A stretch of DNA of 30,833 nucleotides from CAZPWQ01 sp964590495 (GCA_964590495.1 CAZPWQ010000033.1:1-30833); one strand, 5' to 3'; shown: positions 15,591 through 25,002, counted from the stretch's first letter. The notes: generated from the sequence alone by a model not told the origin. Translations and numbers: made by a program.

Positions 15591-16838
15591 CTACTTTAGA
15601 AACAAGGGCTTTATGTGCCTCTCAAACAAGTTTCCTGTTACGTTTGGTGCAATACTTTCTTCATGCTTTTCCAGCGCATTAACAAATTCATCACCTAAAC
15701 CGGCGGCTATTTTGTAGGCGCAGTGCAACAGTTGTCTAAAATGTGGATTAAAATCTGAATGCTCCTGATCGTGACGCAGAGCATTAGCAAACTTCTCGCC
15801 GCTCCAGCTTTCTACCTCAGCGTAATCAGGCAATTCTGATTTTTCTATATCCAACACAGTTTTATAAGGGCCGGTTAACTCATCATAACGATCCAGGGCC
15901 TGCCGGTATATTTTTTGGGCGATATTCAAACCTTCACTGCCGGAAAGCGACAGGCCGATAAGTTCCTCCAGCCATGTGGTACCGGAAGTTTTAACGTGTA
16001 TTCCCTTGTCATGCTTTTCAAGGATCGAATTTATCAAAGGATAAAGCGAAAATTTATCGCTGCCAGAATGCATGCTCAGCTTAAGATCAGCCGGAAGTCC
16101 ATACTTTGTTACTGCATGATTGATGACCATCAGGTCCTGCTCAAACTCACGGGCAAAAGCATCCGTATCTCCTACATAGTCGACACCTTTGTTAAAACGG
16201 CCTGTGAATTTTGGTGCAATCGTGTTAACCGGCACCTCAAGATCAGCAAGCATCTTCAGGATGAAGAAAAGCTCAACCGGCGTCTGTGGCTGTTCCACTT
16301 CATCCATGGAAACTTCGATAACAATCTCATCCGGATCTTTCTGTCCGGCGATATAGCTGTAAACTTTTTCGACTTCGATCGCCGCATTTAAAAACATGGA
16401 TCCCATCTCCCTGATTAGTGATTCGGACACCTCAAAAGTTTCATCAATGCCTTTAATCTGCAGAGAGCCGATAAAATTACGGTTATTTTTCACAAAGCTG
16501 TCAATCAGATCATCGTCTGCCGGAACACCTATTTGCTCGGCCACGTCAATCGTAAAGAAATCCGAATATTCCAGAAATTCATCTACATTATCCATATTGA
16601 TATGATCGGCATCGACAAAATACGCGTCGTTCCATCCTGCTTCATTAATTGCGGTGTCGGCTTCTTCCCGGGTTTCTTCATGAGAAGATTGAATAATAAT
16701 ATGCTCCCGGTGTGATTTATTCCAAACAGGCGTAATATTTACACCTTCGTTTTGAGCTTTAATTATAGCATTTAATTGTGCATGGCCCTGATGGGCAAAA
16801 CGGTCTCCGACTCCAAAAGAATATTTTCCTAATTTCAC
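15591..16838 (-). CDS. uxaE: Tagaturonate epimerase (UxaE family)
   Basis: A 415-residue cytoplasmic protein. Motifs shared with the Thermotoga tagaturonate 3-epimerase UxaE, as I remember that sequence, include GVGDRFAHQGH (9-19), EVSMDEVEQPQTP in the middle, LSMHSGSDKFSLYP, and HVKTSGTTWLEEL. The family interconverts D-tagaturonate and D-fructuronate, letting galacturonate enter the fructuronate route. This suits a locus that releases galacturonate from rhamnogalacturonan. It follows the cytochrome-domain gene by 50 bp and probably belongs to the same operon as the DASS transporter. Reductases and kinases of the ketohexuronate pathway are not in the window. The stop codon abuts a short inverted-repeat element. 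Confidence 0.85.
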   Translation of the reverse strand: MKLGKYSFGVGDRFAHQGHAQLNAIIKAQNEGVNITPVWNKSHREHIIIQSSHEETREEADTAINEAGWNDAYFVDADHINMDNVDEFLEYSDFFTIDVAEQIGVPADDDLIDSFVKNNRNFIGSLQIKGIDETFEVSESLIREMGSMFLNAAIEVEKVYSYIAGQKDPDEIVIEVSMDEVEQPQTPVELFFILKMLADLEVPVNTIAPKFTGRFNKGVDYVGDTDAFAREFEQDLMVINHAVTKYGLPADLKLSMHSGSDKFSLYPLINSILEKHDKGIHVKTSGTTWLEELIGLSLSGSEGLNIAQKIYRQALDRYDELTGPYKTVLDIEKSELPDYAEVESWSGEKFANALRHDQEHSDFNPHFRQLLHCAYKIAAGLGDEFVNALEKHEESIAPNVTGNLFERHIKPLFLK

Positions 16839-16888
16839 TTGTCTGTTTATTTTGTATTCGATTTTTAATGTAAATTTGGGCCAATTCC

Positions 16889-19681
16889 TCAGCTTTCCTC
16901 CTCAGACAGAGATTTTATATAAAGGATAATCGATTCAATTTCAGCTTCAGAAAGAATACCCCGGAACGGCGGCATCCCCCTCTCGTATCCTTTTACCATT
17001 TTACTATTCGGATCCAGCAGAGATTCACGGATATAGTCCTCATCGGCAATTGCCGTTGTTCCATCTTCGAACTGCCGTGTTGAACCAAACAGACCATGCA
17101 TTGGAGGAGCTGATTTTGATGTCTGGGATTCAGACACCGCATGACAGCCCTGGCATCCGGTACGCTGAAATAACTGTTCGCCCCGTTCTGCTGTAGCCGG
17201 CTGTTCGATCGCATCTTCCACTTCCCGGTTTCCCGCCTGAACCATCAGATTCTCTGCATCCAGATTGCTGAAATCTTCAGCAATAAGATCTATATTTGCC
17301 AGGTCATTCACCGTAAACCAGAAATCGTCATGAATGGGTGTTTCTTCTTCTGTTAGAATACGATAAGAAACCTCCATCTGCATCACTTCCTCCATATTCG
17401 GAATTACCAGGAAAACGCTCCGTTTATCATCTGACAGATGAGCGGAAAATACAGGCAAAATCTCCTCTCCGGGATTCCCGTCCAATTTATAATGTCCGGA
17501 TCCATACTCTTCTGATCTTTTATAGTTCCATCGCTTTACGCGGTAACTTCCAGGATCGGTGGCGGTTTGCTCATGCAGTTCGGATTCGAACTGAAGTACC
17601 AACCCGCCTTCATTGACACTGAAATCTGTCGGAAGAGGACTCGGCAAACCGGTATAGCGCAAGCGAATAAAATCGCTTACCTCTTCGGAATTCGTATCCC
17701 AGACATTAAATCCGGTGATATATATCTGCCCGTCATGAGGACCTCTGGCACCTTTCATTGTAGGTGCTCCATAATTACCCGGTATAAAGGATACTCCTCC
17801 CTGCAGGGCATTGGCGGTACTGTCAATTATTACCTGGAATAATCCCGGACGTCCGTATGAAAAATGCACAATTTTATTCTGTAACGGCCCCATCCGGTCA
17901 TCCGTTACCCAAACCTGGCTGGTACCCGACCGGTCGACGCTGTGGGGAATCCAGGTCAGCGGTGGAGTTATGTCAGGAACAGGATCTCTGTGTGCCGTTG
18001 CCGGTACACCATAATAATCTCCTTCTTCAACAAGCAGAATTTCGGTGGAAGGCACAAAATGTCCCTGCTGATCGGAGGCCGACACTACACCGGTCTCAGG
18101 ATTTATTCCAATGTATGCTCCCCGGAAACCGGTAGCATAATGTTTAATACTGCGCCCATCGGGCGAAACTTTTATGATGGATCCGCCGTGCCTGGAGCCT
18201 GCCCGGAACCCCGGCATTAATTTGGGCGAAGAAGTTTGTGGTCCCATATCAAGAGGTCCGAATTTGGACACATAGAATCCGCCGTCGGGATCTGCAACTA
18301 AACCCGTGGGCCACTCCCTGCTTTCTATCGACTGAGCCATCAAATTGGAAAAATTCTCGTAGAAATCAGCCACTCCATCATCGTTAAGATCATGAAATCG
18401 TACAATTCCCTCCCTTCCGAAAACATAGACGGTATCGTCTACCACTTCGATGCTCTGCGGCTCGTATAATCCCGAAGCAAAACGCCGCCAGGTTACGTTG
18501 TCAAGCTCCCGGTCGATGCCATCCACCGTCCAGACATCCCCTTCAAAAGTAACCAGTGCGGCGCGATTTGGCCCAAAAAAGGCAACATCGGTAACACGAA
18601 CATTTCGTTTCCAGGGATTAGGTATCGGCAGGTTAATTTTATCTGTGACATAAGCTGATGTATCTGGTGCAAGATGTCCCCGGGTTTGAACCGACTCCGT
18701 CCAGTGCGGCGGACCACCATCGCGGAAATCCGGAACTTCCGCATCCGCTTCGTTCAGCATCTGCACAAAAGTTTCCTTGTTGCCGGCAGGTCCCTGCCAG
18801 ACAATCAATGTAAATTCCAGATTTTTATTTTGGGAAGAAAGCCGGGCAGTAGCATAGCGATTTTCCGTGATGTCCAATTCTACTCCGGAAGCATTGCCTG
18901 ACAGACCAATCGCCGTAACCAACTCCTCATTTTCTCCATGGTAAATAAAAGCTGTACTGTCGGTGATTTCGCTTCCGGTTCCGTTCGACACCTCGGCAGC
19001 AACGAGAGAAAGTGTCTCCTGAAGTTCATCAATTTGAATGGTTCTGGTAAAAGCAGTTTCCCTATCCGCACTCATACTTCCCGGTTTTTCATAGATATCC
19101 GTCCCCTGAACTGTGTAAGACAATACCACATCCCTTCCTTCGAGATAAACACCATTCCAGCGGCCCATTTCCTGGGGTATCGGCCCCCATGAGGTGTCAT
19201 TGTTTTGCGCCGGTGGACGCGGATCGGTAAACTCCTGATCGGAACCGCTCCATCCGGGATATAGACCCGTCGCTATTTTTGGTTCACCCGAAATCTCAGG
19301 AATTTGATTATTTTTATTATGGAAGTCTCGATATGAGATCTGGGCCATTGTAACCATCGGGAGAAACTCTCCGGTCCAGGCTGCCGACCAGCGCAGCATA
19401 TCCGTATCGAAACAGGCAAAAGCCTCTTCACCAAGACGAAGAGCCAGACATCTGGGCGTTATATTATCATCCGGGAATGCCGGACCCAAATTCCGTGCGT
19501 CCACAGATGTAGTAATAAAAGGAAAATCAGGCTCTACAAAAGGGGCTATATCCTCAGCATTTAACCTTTGCTCTGATGCTGGTTCTGGGCCACAACCTCC
19601 AAGAAGAAGTAATCCGGCAAGAAAACTCACCTGAAAAATCCACTTTTTCCATCCCTTAATAAGTATTGGTAATATATTCAT
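16889..19681 (-). CDS. Lipoprotein with DUF6797-like region, dehydrogenase-like propeller and C-terminal cytochrome c domain
   Basis: 930 residues from the ATG at 19681 (MNILPILIKG), chosen because it gives a normal 29-residue lipoprotein signal before lipobox LGGC (Cys30). A start 14 codons earlier at 19723 is possible. The N-terminal part (to about 300) resembles the DUF6797 region found in Planctomycetes and Bacteroidota. The centre (about 320-720) looks like a sorbosone/glucose-dehydrogenase propeller (VTDVAFFGPNRAALVTFEGD; RAGSRHGGSIIKVSPDGR). The C-terminus is a class I cytochrome c with CQGCH (843-847) and a probable axial Met903 in GMPPF. It likely passes electrons from a periplasmic oxidation to the respiratory chain. 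The substrate is unknown; location between a DUF6807 gene and uxaE suggests a sugar. No quinone-cofactor motif was confirmed. Confidence 0.75.
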   Translation of the reverse strand: MNILPILIKGWKKWIFQVSFLAGLLLLGGCGPEPASEQRLNAEDIAPFVEPDFPFITTSVDARNLGPAFPDDNITPRCLALRLGEEAFACFDTDMLRWSAAWTGEFLPMVTMAQISYRDFHNKNNQIPEISGEPKIATGLYPGWSGSDQEFTDPRPPAQNNDTSWGPIPQEMGRWNGVYLEGRDVVLSYTVQGTDIYEKPGSMSADRETAFTRTIQIDELQETLSLVAAEVSNGTGSEITDSTAFIYHGENEELVTAIGLSGNASGVELDITENRYATARLSSQNKNLEFTLIVWQGPAGNKETFVQMLNEADAEVPDFRDGGPPHWTESVQTRGHLAPDTSAYVTDKINLPIPNPWKRNVRVTDVAFFGPNRAALVTFEGDVWTVDGIDRELDNVTWRRFASGLYEPQSIEVVDDTVYVFGREGIVRFHDLNDDGVADFYENFSNLMAQSIESREWPTGLVADPDGGFYVSKFGPLDMGPQTSSPKLMPGFRAGSRHGGSIIKVSPDGRSIKHYATGFRGAYIGINPETGVVSASDQQGHFVPSTEILLVEEGDYYGVPATAHRDPVPDITPPLTWIPHSVDRSGTSQVWVTDDRMGPLQNKIVHFSYGRPGLFQVIIDSTANALQGGVSFIPGNYGAPTMKGARGPHDGQIYITGFNVWDTNSEEVSDFIRLRYTGLPSPLPTDFSVNEGGLVLQFESELHEQTATDPGSYRVKRWNYKRSEEYGSGHYKLDGNPGEEILPVFSAHLSDDKRSVFLVIPNMEEVMQMEVSYRILTEEETPIHDDFWFTVNDLANIDLIAEDFSNLDAENLMVQAGNREVEDAIEQPATAERGEQLFQRTGCQGCHAVSESQTSKSAPPMHGLFGSTRQFEDGTTAIADEDYIRESLLDPNSKMVKGYERGMPPFRGILSEAEIESIILYIKSLSEEES

Positions 19682-19750
19682 ATAACTAATCATCAGCTTC
19701 GTTTTTAATCTGCGAATATCCACTCCATCCGCTAAATCCGTGTTCTATTT

Positions 19751-20989
19751 TTACCTGGCAACAACCGTAACCCCCGGCGGATAGGCATAATCATTCCACA
19801 GGCGATTCAATTCATCCGGGTCGGGCTCACCGTCGTAAGTGACATAGCGGTATCTAACGGTATAGGGAGAACCCGGTTCTATTATCATCTCTCCCAATTG
19901 CATAGGAGAATAAACAAAGTAGGCTATACCGGGATGGATGCGAACCGGTTGAGGAGAGCGATAATTATCAGGATGACCTAAAACTGCTATACCGGCACGT
20001 TCACCATCCACTATTCCCCCCATATGGCTCCATCGTGCTCTTGTTTCATTACCATTGCTTCGGTCATTCCCCTCCGACGTCAAGAAAGATACGTTTTCCG
20101 GGTCATTCCAGTTCTCATGACCCCGAAACGCGACTCCGCCATAATTGTATTCTGCCAAAACAAGCGGTTGTGCCGTATTGGCTGTGTGAGTTGCTTTGAG
20201 ATCAAAAATATGATATTGATCGTTGCCGGCAGTTTTGTCATAAACAGTAATCTCCCACTCTTCATTAAGAGCAACGACCGGCGCAGATGCGGAAAGGTCT
20301 ACAAAATAATTTTTTGCGCGGAGTCCTCCGTGGACCGGACCATCCCATGCAATCTCAAGAGAATCACCGTGATCAACTCTGCCGGTATTGTCTTGAACAT
20401 TCCAGAAATCCGGAGTGCGACCCTGGAACCGGGTGCTGGTCCACGCCGACCAAATTCCGTAATGATGCGGATGCATTTCTGTATCAAGGTGATTGGTCAA
20501 AACCACCCCGCCCGGCGAATAAACGGGATGGATATATCCTCCGCGCCGGTATCTCTCATCCAGTTCAGCGGGCGGGTTATTCATGCCATGAAAATAGGAA
20601 AGCACATCATTTCCTTCCGACCGGAATGTGATCGTGTTCTGATCCGAGGAACTTTCAACGCCGGCTACAGAAGGTGAATCCAAATTTTCTTCGACAACCA
20701 TGTTGTAAGTTCTGGATGAGCCAGCTTTCAGATCTTCAATTATAAACCGGCCTTCATTATTGTTATCGACCTGTAAATATACCGACTCGCCTTCCTCACT
20801 TTCCATCCTGTAAACACCAGGCCGTACTTCACCCGGGAAATGAAAAGAAGCTATCGTACCGGAACGGTCCAGCGCTCCGGCAGTAACAGTAACGGCGTAA
20901 TTCTGGGCCTCACATTCACTAACTGCCCCAAGCAGAAACGATGTCAGGAGCAGGATCAAAAAAGTAAAGCGGTTATAATAATCAGACAT
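19751..20989 (-). CDS. DUF6807 (PmoA-like) family protein, secreted, copy 1
   Basis: 412 residues with a signal peptide (about 1-28). The family hallmark is HLDTEMHPHHYGIW (167-180), a His cluster followed by PDFWNVQDNTGRVDHGD. Later hallmarks are YNYGGVAFRGHENW and VLGHPDNYRSPQPVRIHPG. Homologues are often annotated as PmoA-like, but the name is historical and no monooxygenase activity is implied. They are common in glycan-degradation loci. A second member is encoded at 27235-28275. The gene starts 17 bp after the DASS stop codon, so the two are co-transcribed. The biochemical role is unknown. Confidence 0.8.
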   Translation of the reverse strand: MSDYYNRFTFLILLLTSFLLGAVSECEAQNYAVTVTAGALDRSGTIASFHFPGEVRPGVYRMESEEGESVYLQVDNNNEGRFIIEDLKAGSSRTYNMVVEENLDSPSVAGVESSSDQNTITFRSEGNDVLSYFHGMNNPPAELDERYRRGGYIHPVYSPGGVVLTNHLDTEMHPHHYGIWSAWTSTRFQGRTPDFWNVQDNTGRVDHGDSLEIAWDGPVHGGLRAKNYFVDLSASAPVVALNEEWEITVYDKTAGNDQYHIFDLKATHTANTAQPLVLAEYNYGGVAFRGHENWNDPENVSFLTSEGNDRSNGNETRARWSHMGGIVDGERAGIAVLGHPDNYRSPQPVRIHPGIAYFVYSPMQLGEMIIEPGSPYTVRYRYVTYDGEPDPDELNRLWNDYAYPPGVTVVAR

Positions 20990-21006
20990 AATTTTTCAGA
21001 TTTTGA

Positions 21007-22572
21007 TCAGGGAGTAATTCCTGCGGGAACGGTTCCGATTTCAATGCCGAGTAAATAAGCAAACAGCGTATAAGTCAATACCGAAATCAGTATCGCAAAA
21101 AACAGGTTAAGAGTCAGTCCGGCTTTCGACATTTGGGGAATCGACATCACCCCGCTGCCGTAAACGATGGCATTGGGTGGGGTTGCAACCGGAAGCATAA
21201 ATGCACAGCTGGCAACCATGGCGATCGGCACCGCAAACAGCAAGGGATCCTGTCCAATACCAATGGCAACTGACCCAATTACAGGTAAAAAGGCGGCGGC
21301 AGTTGCTGAATTGCTTGCCAATTCCGTAAACATAATGATGACGGCAGCTATGATGAATATGGCAAGGATAACCGGCCATCCTCCCAAAATGCCGAAATGT
21401 CCGCCAACCCACTCGGCCAGACCTGTCCGCTGAATTGCTCCGGCAAGAGTCAAACCTCCGCCGAAGAGAATTAAAACACCCCACGGAAGTTCTTCAGCAT
21501 CTTTCCATCTCATGAGAAACACGGCTTTTCCCAAATTAACAGGAATGAGAAATAACAGCAGTGCTCCGAAAATAGCGATACCCGCATCCGATATTTGTGG
21601 TATAATTCCTTCCAGAAGGGGACGCGTGATCCAGAGTACTGCTACAAGGGTAAAAACAATAGCAACCATCTTTTCCGGTTTGGAGATCTTTCCCAAACGT
21701 TTTACCTCACTCTGAATGTATTCCTTCCCCCCGGGAAGTGACTGCAGGTGGACGGGAAATACCAGGTTCGCCAGGGTGTAGAATATTACCGGCAGTCCCA
21801 ATACAACAACCGGGATACCCAGCGTCATCCATTGAACAAAAGAGATCTCCATTCCGTAAGCATCTTCGACGAAGGCAATCATCAGGGCGTTGGTCGGCGT
21901 TCCGATGACGGTTCCCAACCCACCGACATTGGCGGCATATGCTATCGCAAGCATCAGGACAATGGCAAAATTTCTATACTGCAGTTGATCTCCGTCTCTG
22001 TCCTTCACCGTTTTTGTCAGTTCAATTACAGACAGTCCGATAGGCAGCATCATCATAGTAGCGGCAGTATTACTAACCCACATACTCATGAAAGCAGACG
22101 AAACAATAAATCCGGCTATTATGCTCCTGGGTTTGGAACCAATAAACTTTATGATATTTAGAGCAATTCTTCGATGCAGATCCCATCTTTGCATGGCTAT
22201 GGCAATAATAAATCCTCCCAGAAACAGGTAAATCATCGGATGGGCATACGGCGTGGCTGAAGTTTCGATATCGGCAATTCCCAGAATGGGAAACAGTACC
22301 AGAGGCAAAAGTGCTGTTCCTGCTATCGGCATAACTTCGGTCACCCACCAGGTGGCCATCAGGGTTGCCACTGCTGCAGTTCGCCATCCTTCCAGGCTCA
22401 ATCCTTCCGGCGGACTCGAAAACAGCATCAAGAGGAAGACAAACAAGCCGCCAAAGAATCCTGCCCATTTCACTATTCCGATGCCATTATCGGCAGATTC
22501 TTTCTCAGGCAAATGATCCTGATCATCTGTTTTTTGAATTTCATCTGGTTTTGCAGAAGTATCCTTCATCAT
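21007..22572 (-). CDS. DASS/SLC13-family anion:sodium symporter
   Basis: A 521-residue inner-membrane transporter with a hydrophilic N-terminus (1-32) and about eleven membrane segments. The two signature loops of the VcINDY-type divalent anion:sodium symporter fold are present: MWVSNTAATMMMLP (164-177, first SNT at 167-169), and ELASNSATAAAFLP (417-430) where the second SNT reads SNS (420-422). GTVIGTPTNAL (220-230) is also conserved. Known family members carry C4-C6 carboxylates or sulfate with sodium. The locus encodes sugar-acid enzymes and no ordinary sugar permease, so a uronate or aldonate substrate is possible but not shown. It is followed by the DUF6807 and cytochrome genes with short spacers. 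Confidence 0.85.
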   Translation of the reverse strand: MMKDTSAKPDEIQKTDDQDHLPEKESADNGIGIVKWAGFFGGLFVFLLMLFSSPPEGLSLEGWRTAAVATLMATWWVTEVMPIAGTALLPLVLFPILGIADIETSATPYAHPMIYLFLGGFIIAIAMQRWDLHRRIALNIIKFIGSKPRSIIAGFIVSSAFMSMWVSNTAATMMMLPIGLSVIELTKTVKDRDGDQLQYRNFAIVLMLAIAYAANVGGLGTVIGTPTNALMIAFVEDAYGMEISFVQWMTLGIPVVVLGLPVIFYTLANLVFPVHLQSLPGGKEYIQSEVKRLGKISKPEKMVAIVFTLVAVLWITRPLLEGIIPQISDAGIAIFGALLLFLIPVNLGKAVFLMRWKDAEELPWGVLILFGGGLTLAGAIQRTGLAEWVGGHFGILGGWPVILAIFIIAAVIIMFTELASNSATAAAFLPVIGSVAIGIGQDPLLFAVPIAMVASCAFMLPVATPPNAIVYGSGVMSIPQMSKAGLTLNLFFAILISVLTYTLFAYLLGIEIGTVPAGITP

Positions 22573-22615
22573 AAAAGAGATTTATATTGACCCGGTTTAG
22601 TTCCGTATCATCAAC

Positions 22616-22659
22616 TAGTGTCATGTAATCGTAAACCCGACATTTTATCGTTGACACCA
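22616..22659. repeat. Short inverted-repeat element, copy B
   Basis: A 44-bp relative of 15530-15588 lacking the central palindrome. Termini TAGTGTCA (22616-22623) and TGACACCA (22652-22659) are inverted repeats with one mismatch. It lies between the SDR gene and the DASS gene, in the putative leader of DASS. Confidence 0.65.
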
Positions 22660-22722
22660 CACTTGTGTTTAATAATAAAAAGTAAGACAATTTTCATTGC
22701 TTCGATCGATTATTCATAGAAA

Positions 22723-23493
22723 TCACAGCCTTTGAATAGAAAGTCCGCCATCCACCATCACAACTTGTCCTGTGGAATAGGGAAAATTTCCCTGTACCAA
22801 CGTTAAAACCGTCTTCCCAACATCTTCCGGGAATCCCCATCGCCGCTGGACCGTTAATCCATCAGCAATAAGTTTGTCATATTTATCCTCTACCACCGAC
22901 GTCATATCGGTTTTGACAATACCCGGACGAACTTCAAAAACAGGAATCTGAAACTCAGCCAGTCTTACCGCCCAAATTTTACTGTGCATGGCCAGTCCCG
23001 CCTTTGACATGCAGTATTCCCCCCGTTCCGGAGAAACATATGTCGCTGATATCGATCCAACATTAATTATACTGCCCGTAAAGGAATCATCACTTTCTTT
23101 CTGTTCAACCATCCAGCGGGCAACAGCCTGGGTAAGAAAATAAGGGCCTTTAAGATTAATACGCATGACCCTCTCAAAACTTTCTTCTGTTGCCTCCAGG
23201 GGATCTTTCCGTTCCTTCGGTGCCACACCGGCGTTATTCACAAGAACATTCAGCCGCCCAAAACGGGAGCTGATCTTGCTGATAATCGATTCCCGGTCTG
23301 AGGCGGAACTGATATCACCCTGACAATAAATAGCATCGGCACCTGTGGATGTGAGTTGTTCCAATACATCCTGTACCCGGTCTGCTCCGCGAACACCATT
23401 AATGGCTACATTGTACCCGTTACCGGCTAATTTCTTTGCAATGCCCAGACCAATACCTCTGGACCCTCCGGTGATCAAAGCAACTGGTTTCAT
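22723..23493 (-). CDS. Short-chain dehydrogenase/reductase (SDR), FabG-like
   Basis: A 256-residue classical SDR. The cofactor motif is TGGSRGIG (8-15), then NNAG (86-89), Asn113, and the catalytic Ser147, Tyr160 and Lys164 (EYCMSKAG). The C-terminal VMVDGGLSIQRL closes the fold. There is no signal peptide, so it acts in the cytoplasm. FabG annotation would be misleading here: the ATG overlaps the end of the GH88 gene by 4 bp, so the pair is translationally coupled and the substrate is probably a sugar or ketouronate released by the hydrolase. L-fucose or L-rhamnose dehydrogenase activity would also fit the missing step before the lactonase. The lack of a basic residue after the first beta-alpha unit was not checked, so NAD versus NADP preference is open. 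Confidence 0.85.
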   Translation of the reverse strand: MKPVALITGGSRGIGLGIAKKLAGNGYNVAINGVRGADRVQDVLEQLTSTGADAIYCQGDISSASDRESIISKISSRFGRLNVLVNNAGVAPKERKDPLEATEESFERVMRINLKGPYFLTQAVARWMVEQKESDDSFTGSIINVGSISATYVSPERGEYCMSKAGLAMHSKIWAVRLAEFQIPVFEVRPGIVKTDMTSVVEDKYDKLIADGLTVQRRWGFPEDVGKTVLTLVQGNFPYSTGQVVMVDGGLSIQRL

Positions 23494-24887
23494 AATCCTT
23501 CCTCATCTTCGATTCCATTGAAAAACGTGTAGTAAGGCTCATCACCAGCCATGCGTGACAAATATAACGCCAACTCACGAATATGATAATCACCCCACAT
23601 GCTGGATTCTCCGCAGGGGATTTCCTGACCCGGCGGAATATAATCCCATCCATTCGGCCTGTGATAAACGGAGTGAAGCAGCAGTCCCTGATGAGAATTA
23701 TCAGTGCTCAGGTATGGCTTTTCTAACAAAGTTTGTGTTACCGTAAGACCGGCTTGCCAGTATCGGCTTCCTTTTCCCTCTTCACCTTTAGACTTCAGGT
23801 AATGTCCCAATCGCAACAGACCCTGGGCAGCGATTGCCGCAGCAGAACTGTCAACAGGTTCGAATTCATTGTACGGATCCGCCGGTTGTTGGGTATAGTC
23901 GCCAAGTTTATGCAGATCGGGAGCACCGGTATCCCAGTATGGAATTCCATCCAGCGATGAGTTTTCAACATAGAAATCGCAGGTAGCCAGAGCCGCTTTT
24001 TGCATCATTGATTCAATGGAATTCCGTCCGCCGTACGGCTCGAGTTCATCATCCTGCACCGTAGCAACAAATTCAAGTTGTTCCGGATACCCGCACATTG
24101 CCCACGCCAATCCCCGGGTCCATGTTGAAAAAGGAGAAAATCCCTGTTGTGAATTCGGACAACGAAACTGTCCGTCGGTCACATTAAATACTGCTTCATG
24201 TGCGGTCCTTCCGCGAAGATCATAGGAATCCCTGCCCTCTCCGTAATAAATATTGTAATCAGCGGTGGCACGTGCATGCTGAATCAGCCGCTCCAGCAGT
24301 GAAATCTGCTCGTCATGCTCACCGTACAGCACATGACCCAGCCGGTAACTGAGCGCCAGGGCACGCAAGGTTCTGACCGTATCCACAAAAAGAGAATGAG
24401 GTCCGTTAAACGAATGAATAAATCCTTCTCCGTTCGCTGTTTCTGTCCAGCGGGAGGCCTGCACGGCCCCCGTACTCTTGAGTGCCAGGTCGTAAAAAAC
24501 ACGTTCCCATTCATTGCCCTCAATGCGTCCTTCCCCAAAAAGACGCCGAAGTGCGCCATACGTGCTGACATTATTGAAGCCATGATCATGAACGCCAATG
24601 TGTGTGACATGATGGGCCATCAGTTCAACCGTTGCCTCGCGTCCCAGGTCCAGGAATTCACGTTCATCTGTGGCATCAAATTGAATGATTTCGGCTCCAA
24701 ACTGGAATCCCTGGGTCCACTCGGTCCATCCCCTGGTTGTGTATTTACCATCTTCTGTAAAAACGGGAGAACCCTGAGAGGTATCGTACTCTTTACGGAT
24801 TAGTCGTATTTTTTGGGCCGATATTTCCCAGAATTGCTGAAGCGGTTGTTTCAGATCTTTAATTGTAAGATCGTTCTGTATTTTCAT
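23490..24887 (-). CDS. GH88-type unsaturated uronyl hydrolase
   Basis: A 465-residue (alpha/alpha)6-barrel protein without signal peptide, so cytoplasmic. Family features include HDHGFNNVSTYG (100-111, Asp101), SFNGPHSLFVDT (159-170, Asp169), STWTRGLAWAMCGYP and the helix EPVDSSAAAIAAQGLLRLG. Asp101 and Asp169 are at about the spacing of the two catalytic aspartates of characterised GH88 enzymes. The reaction hydrates the 4,5-double bond of an unsaturated uronic acid at the non-reducing end and releases it. This fits the product of the PL11 lyase, although GH105 is the more usual partner, so GH105 or another clan relative cannot be excluded. The length is slightly above typical GH88. The stop codon overlaps the SDR start (ATGA arrangement). 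Confidence 0.8.
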   Translation of the reverse strand: MKIQNDLTIKDLKQPLQQFWEISAQKIRLIRKEYDTSQGSPVFTEDGKYTTRGWTEWTQGFQFGAEIIQFDATDEREFLDLGREATVELMAHHVTHIGVHDHGFNNVSTYGALRRLFGEGRIEGNEWERVFYDLALKSTGAVQASRWTETANGEGFIHSFNGPHSLFVDTVRTLRALALSYRLGHVLYGEHDEQISLLERLIQHARATADYNIYYGEGRDSYDLRGRTAHEAVFNVTDGQFRCPNSQQGFSPFSTWTRGLAWAMCGYPEQLEFVATVQDDELEPYGGRNSIESMMQKAALATCDFYVENSSLDGIPYWDTGAPDLHKLGDYTQQPADPYNEFEPVDSSAAAIAAQGLLRLGHYLKSKGEEGKGSRYWQAGLTVTQTLLEKPYLSTDNSHQGLLLHSVYHRPNGWDYIPPGQEIPCGESSMWGDYHIRELALYLSRMAGDEPYYTFFNGIEDEEGL

Positions 24888-24981
24888 TTCCTAATTGTTC
24901 CTTATATAAAGTGTTAACTGAACGTTGCCATGTTTGCCCTCTCCCCCTCAACTACGCCAAGGCTTCGATGAGCAGGGCGGC

Positions 24982-25002
24982 CCCTCTCCCACAGGGAGAG
25001 GG
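24982..25002. repeat. Perfect 9-bp hairpin in GC-rich dispersed repeat
   Basis: CCCTCTCCC (24982-24990) pairs with GGGAGAGGG (24994-25002) around ACA. A partial copy, GCCCTCTCCCCCTCAA, lies 40 bp before it. No T-tract follows on the minus strand. Confidence 0.7.

Noticed and set aside
15306..15599. Open frame spanning the assembly gap
   Set aside because: A third of it consists of undetermined bases and the flanks are duplicated contig ends.
19679..19723. Cytochrome-domain lipoprotein starting at 19723
   Set aside because: The extra 14 residues (MDIRRLKTKL...) make an overlong lipoprotein signal; the internal ATG at 19681 is preferred, though not proven.
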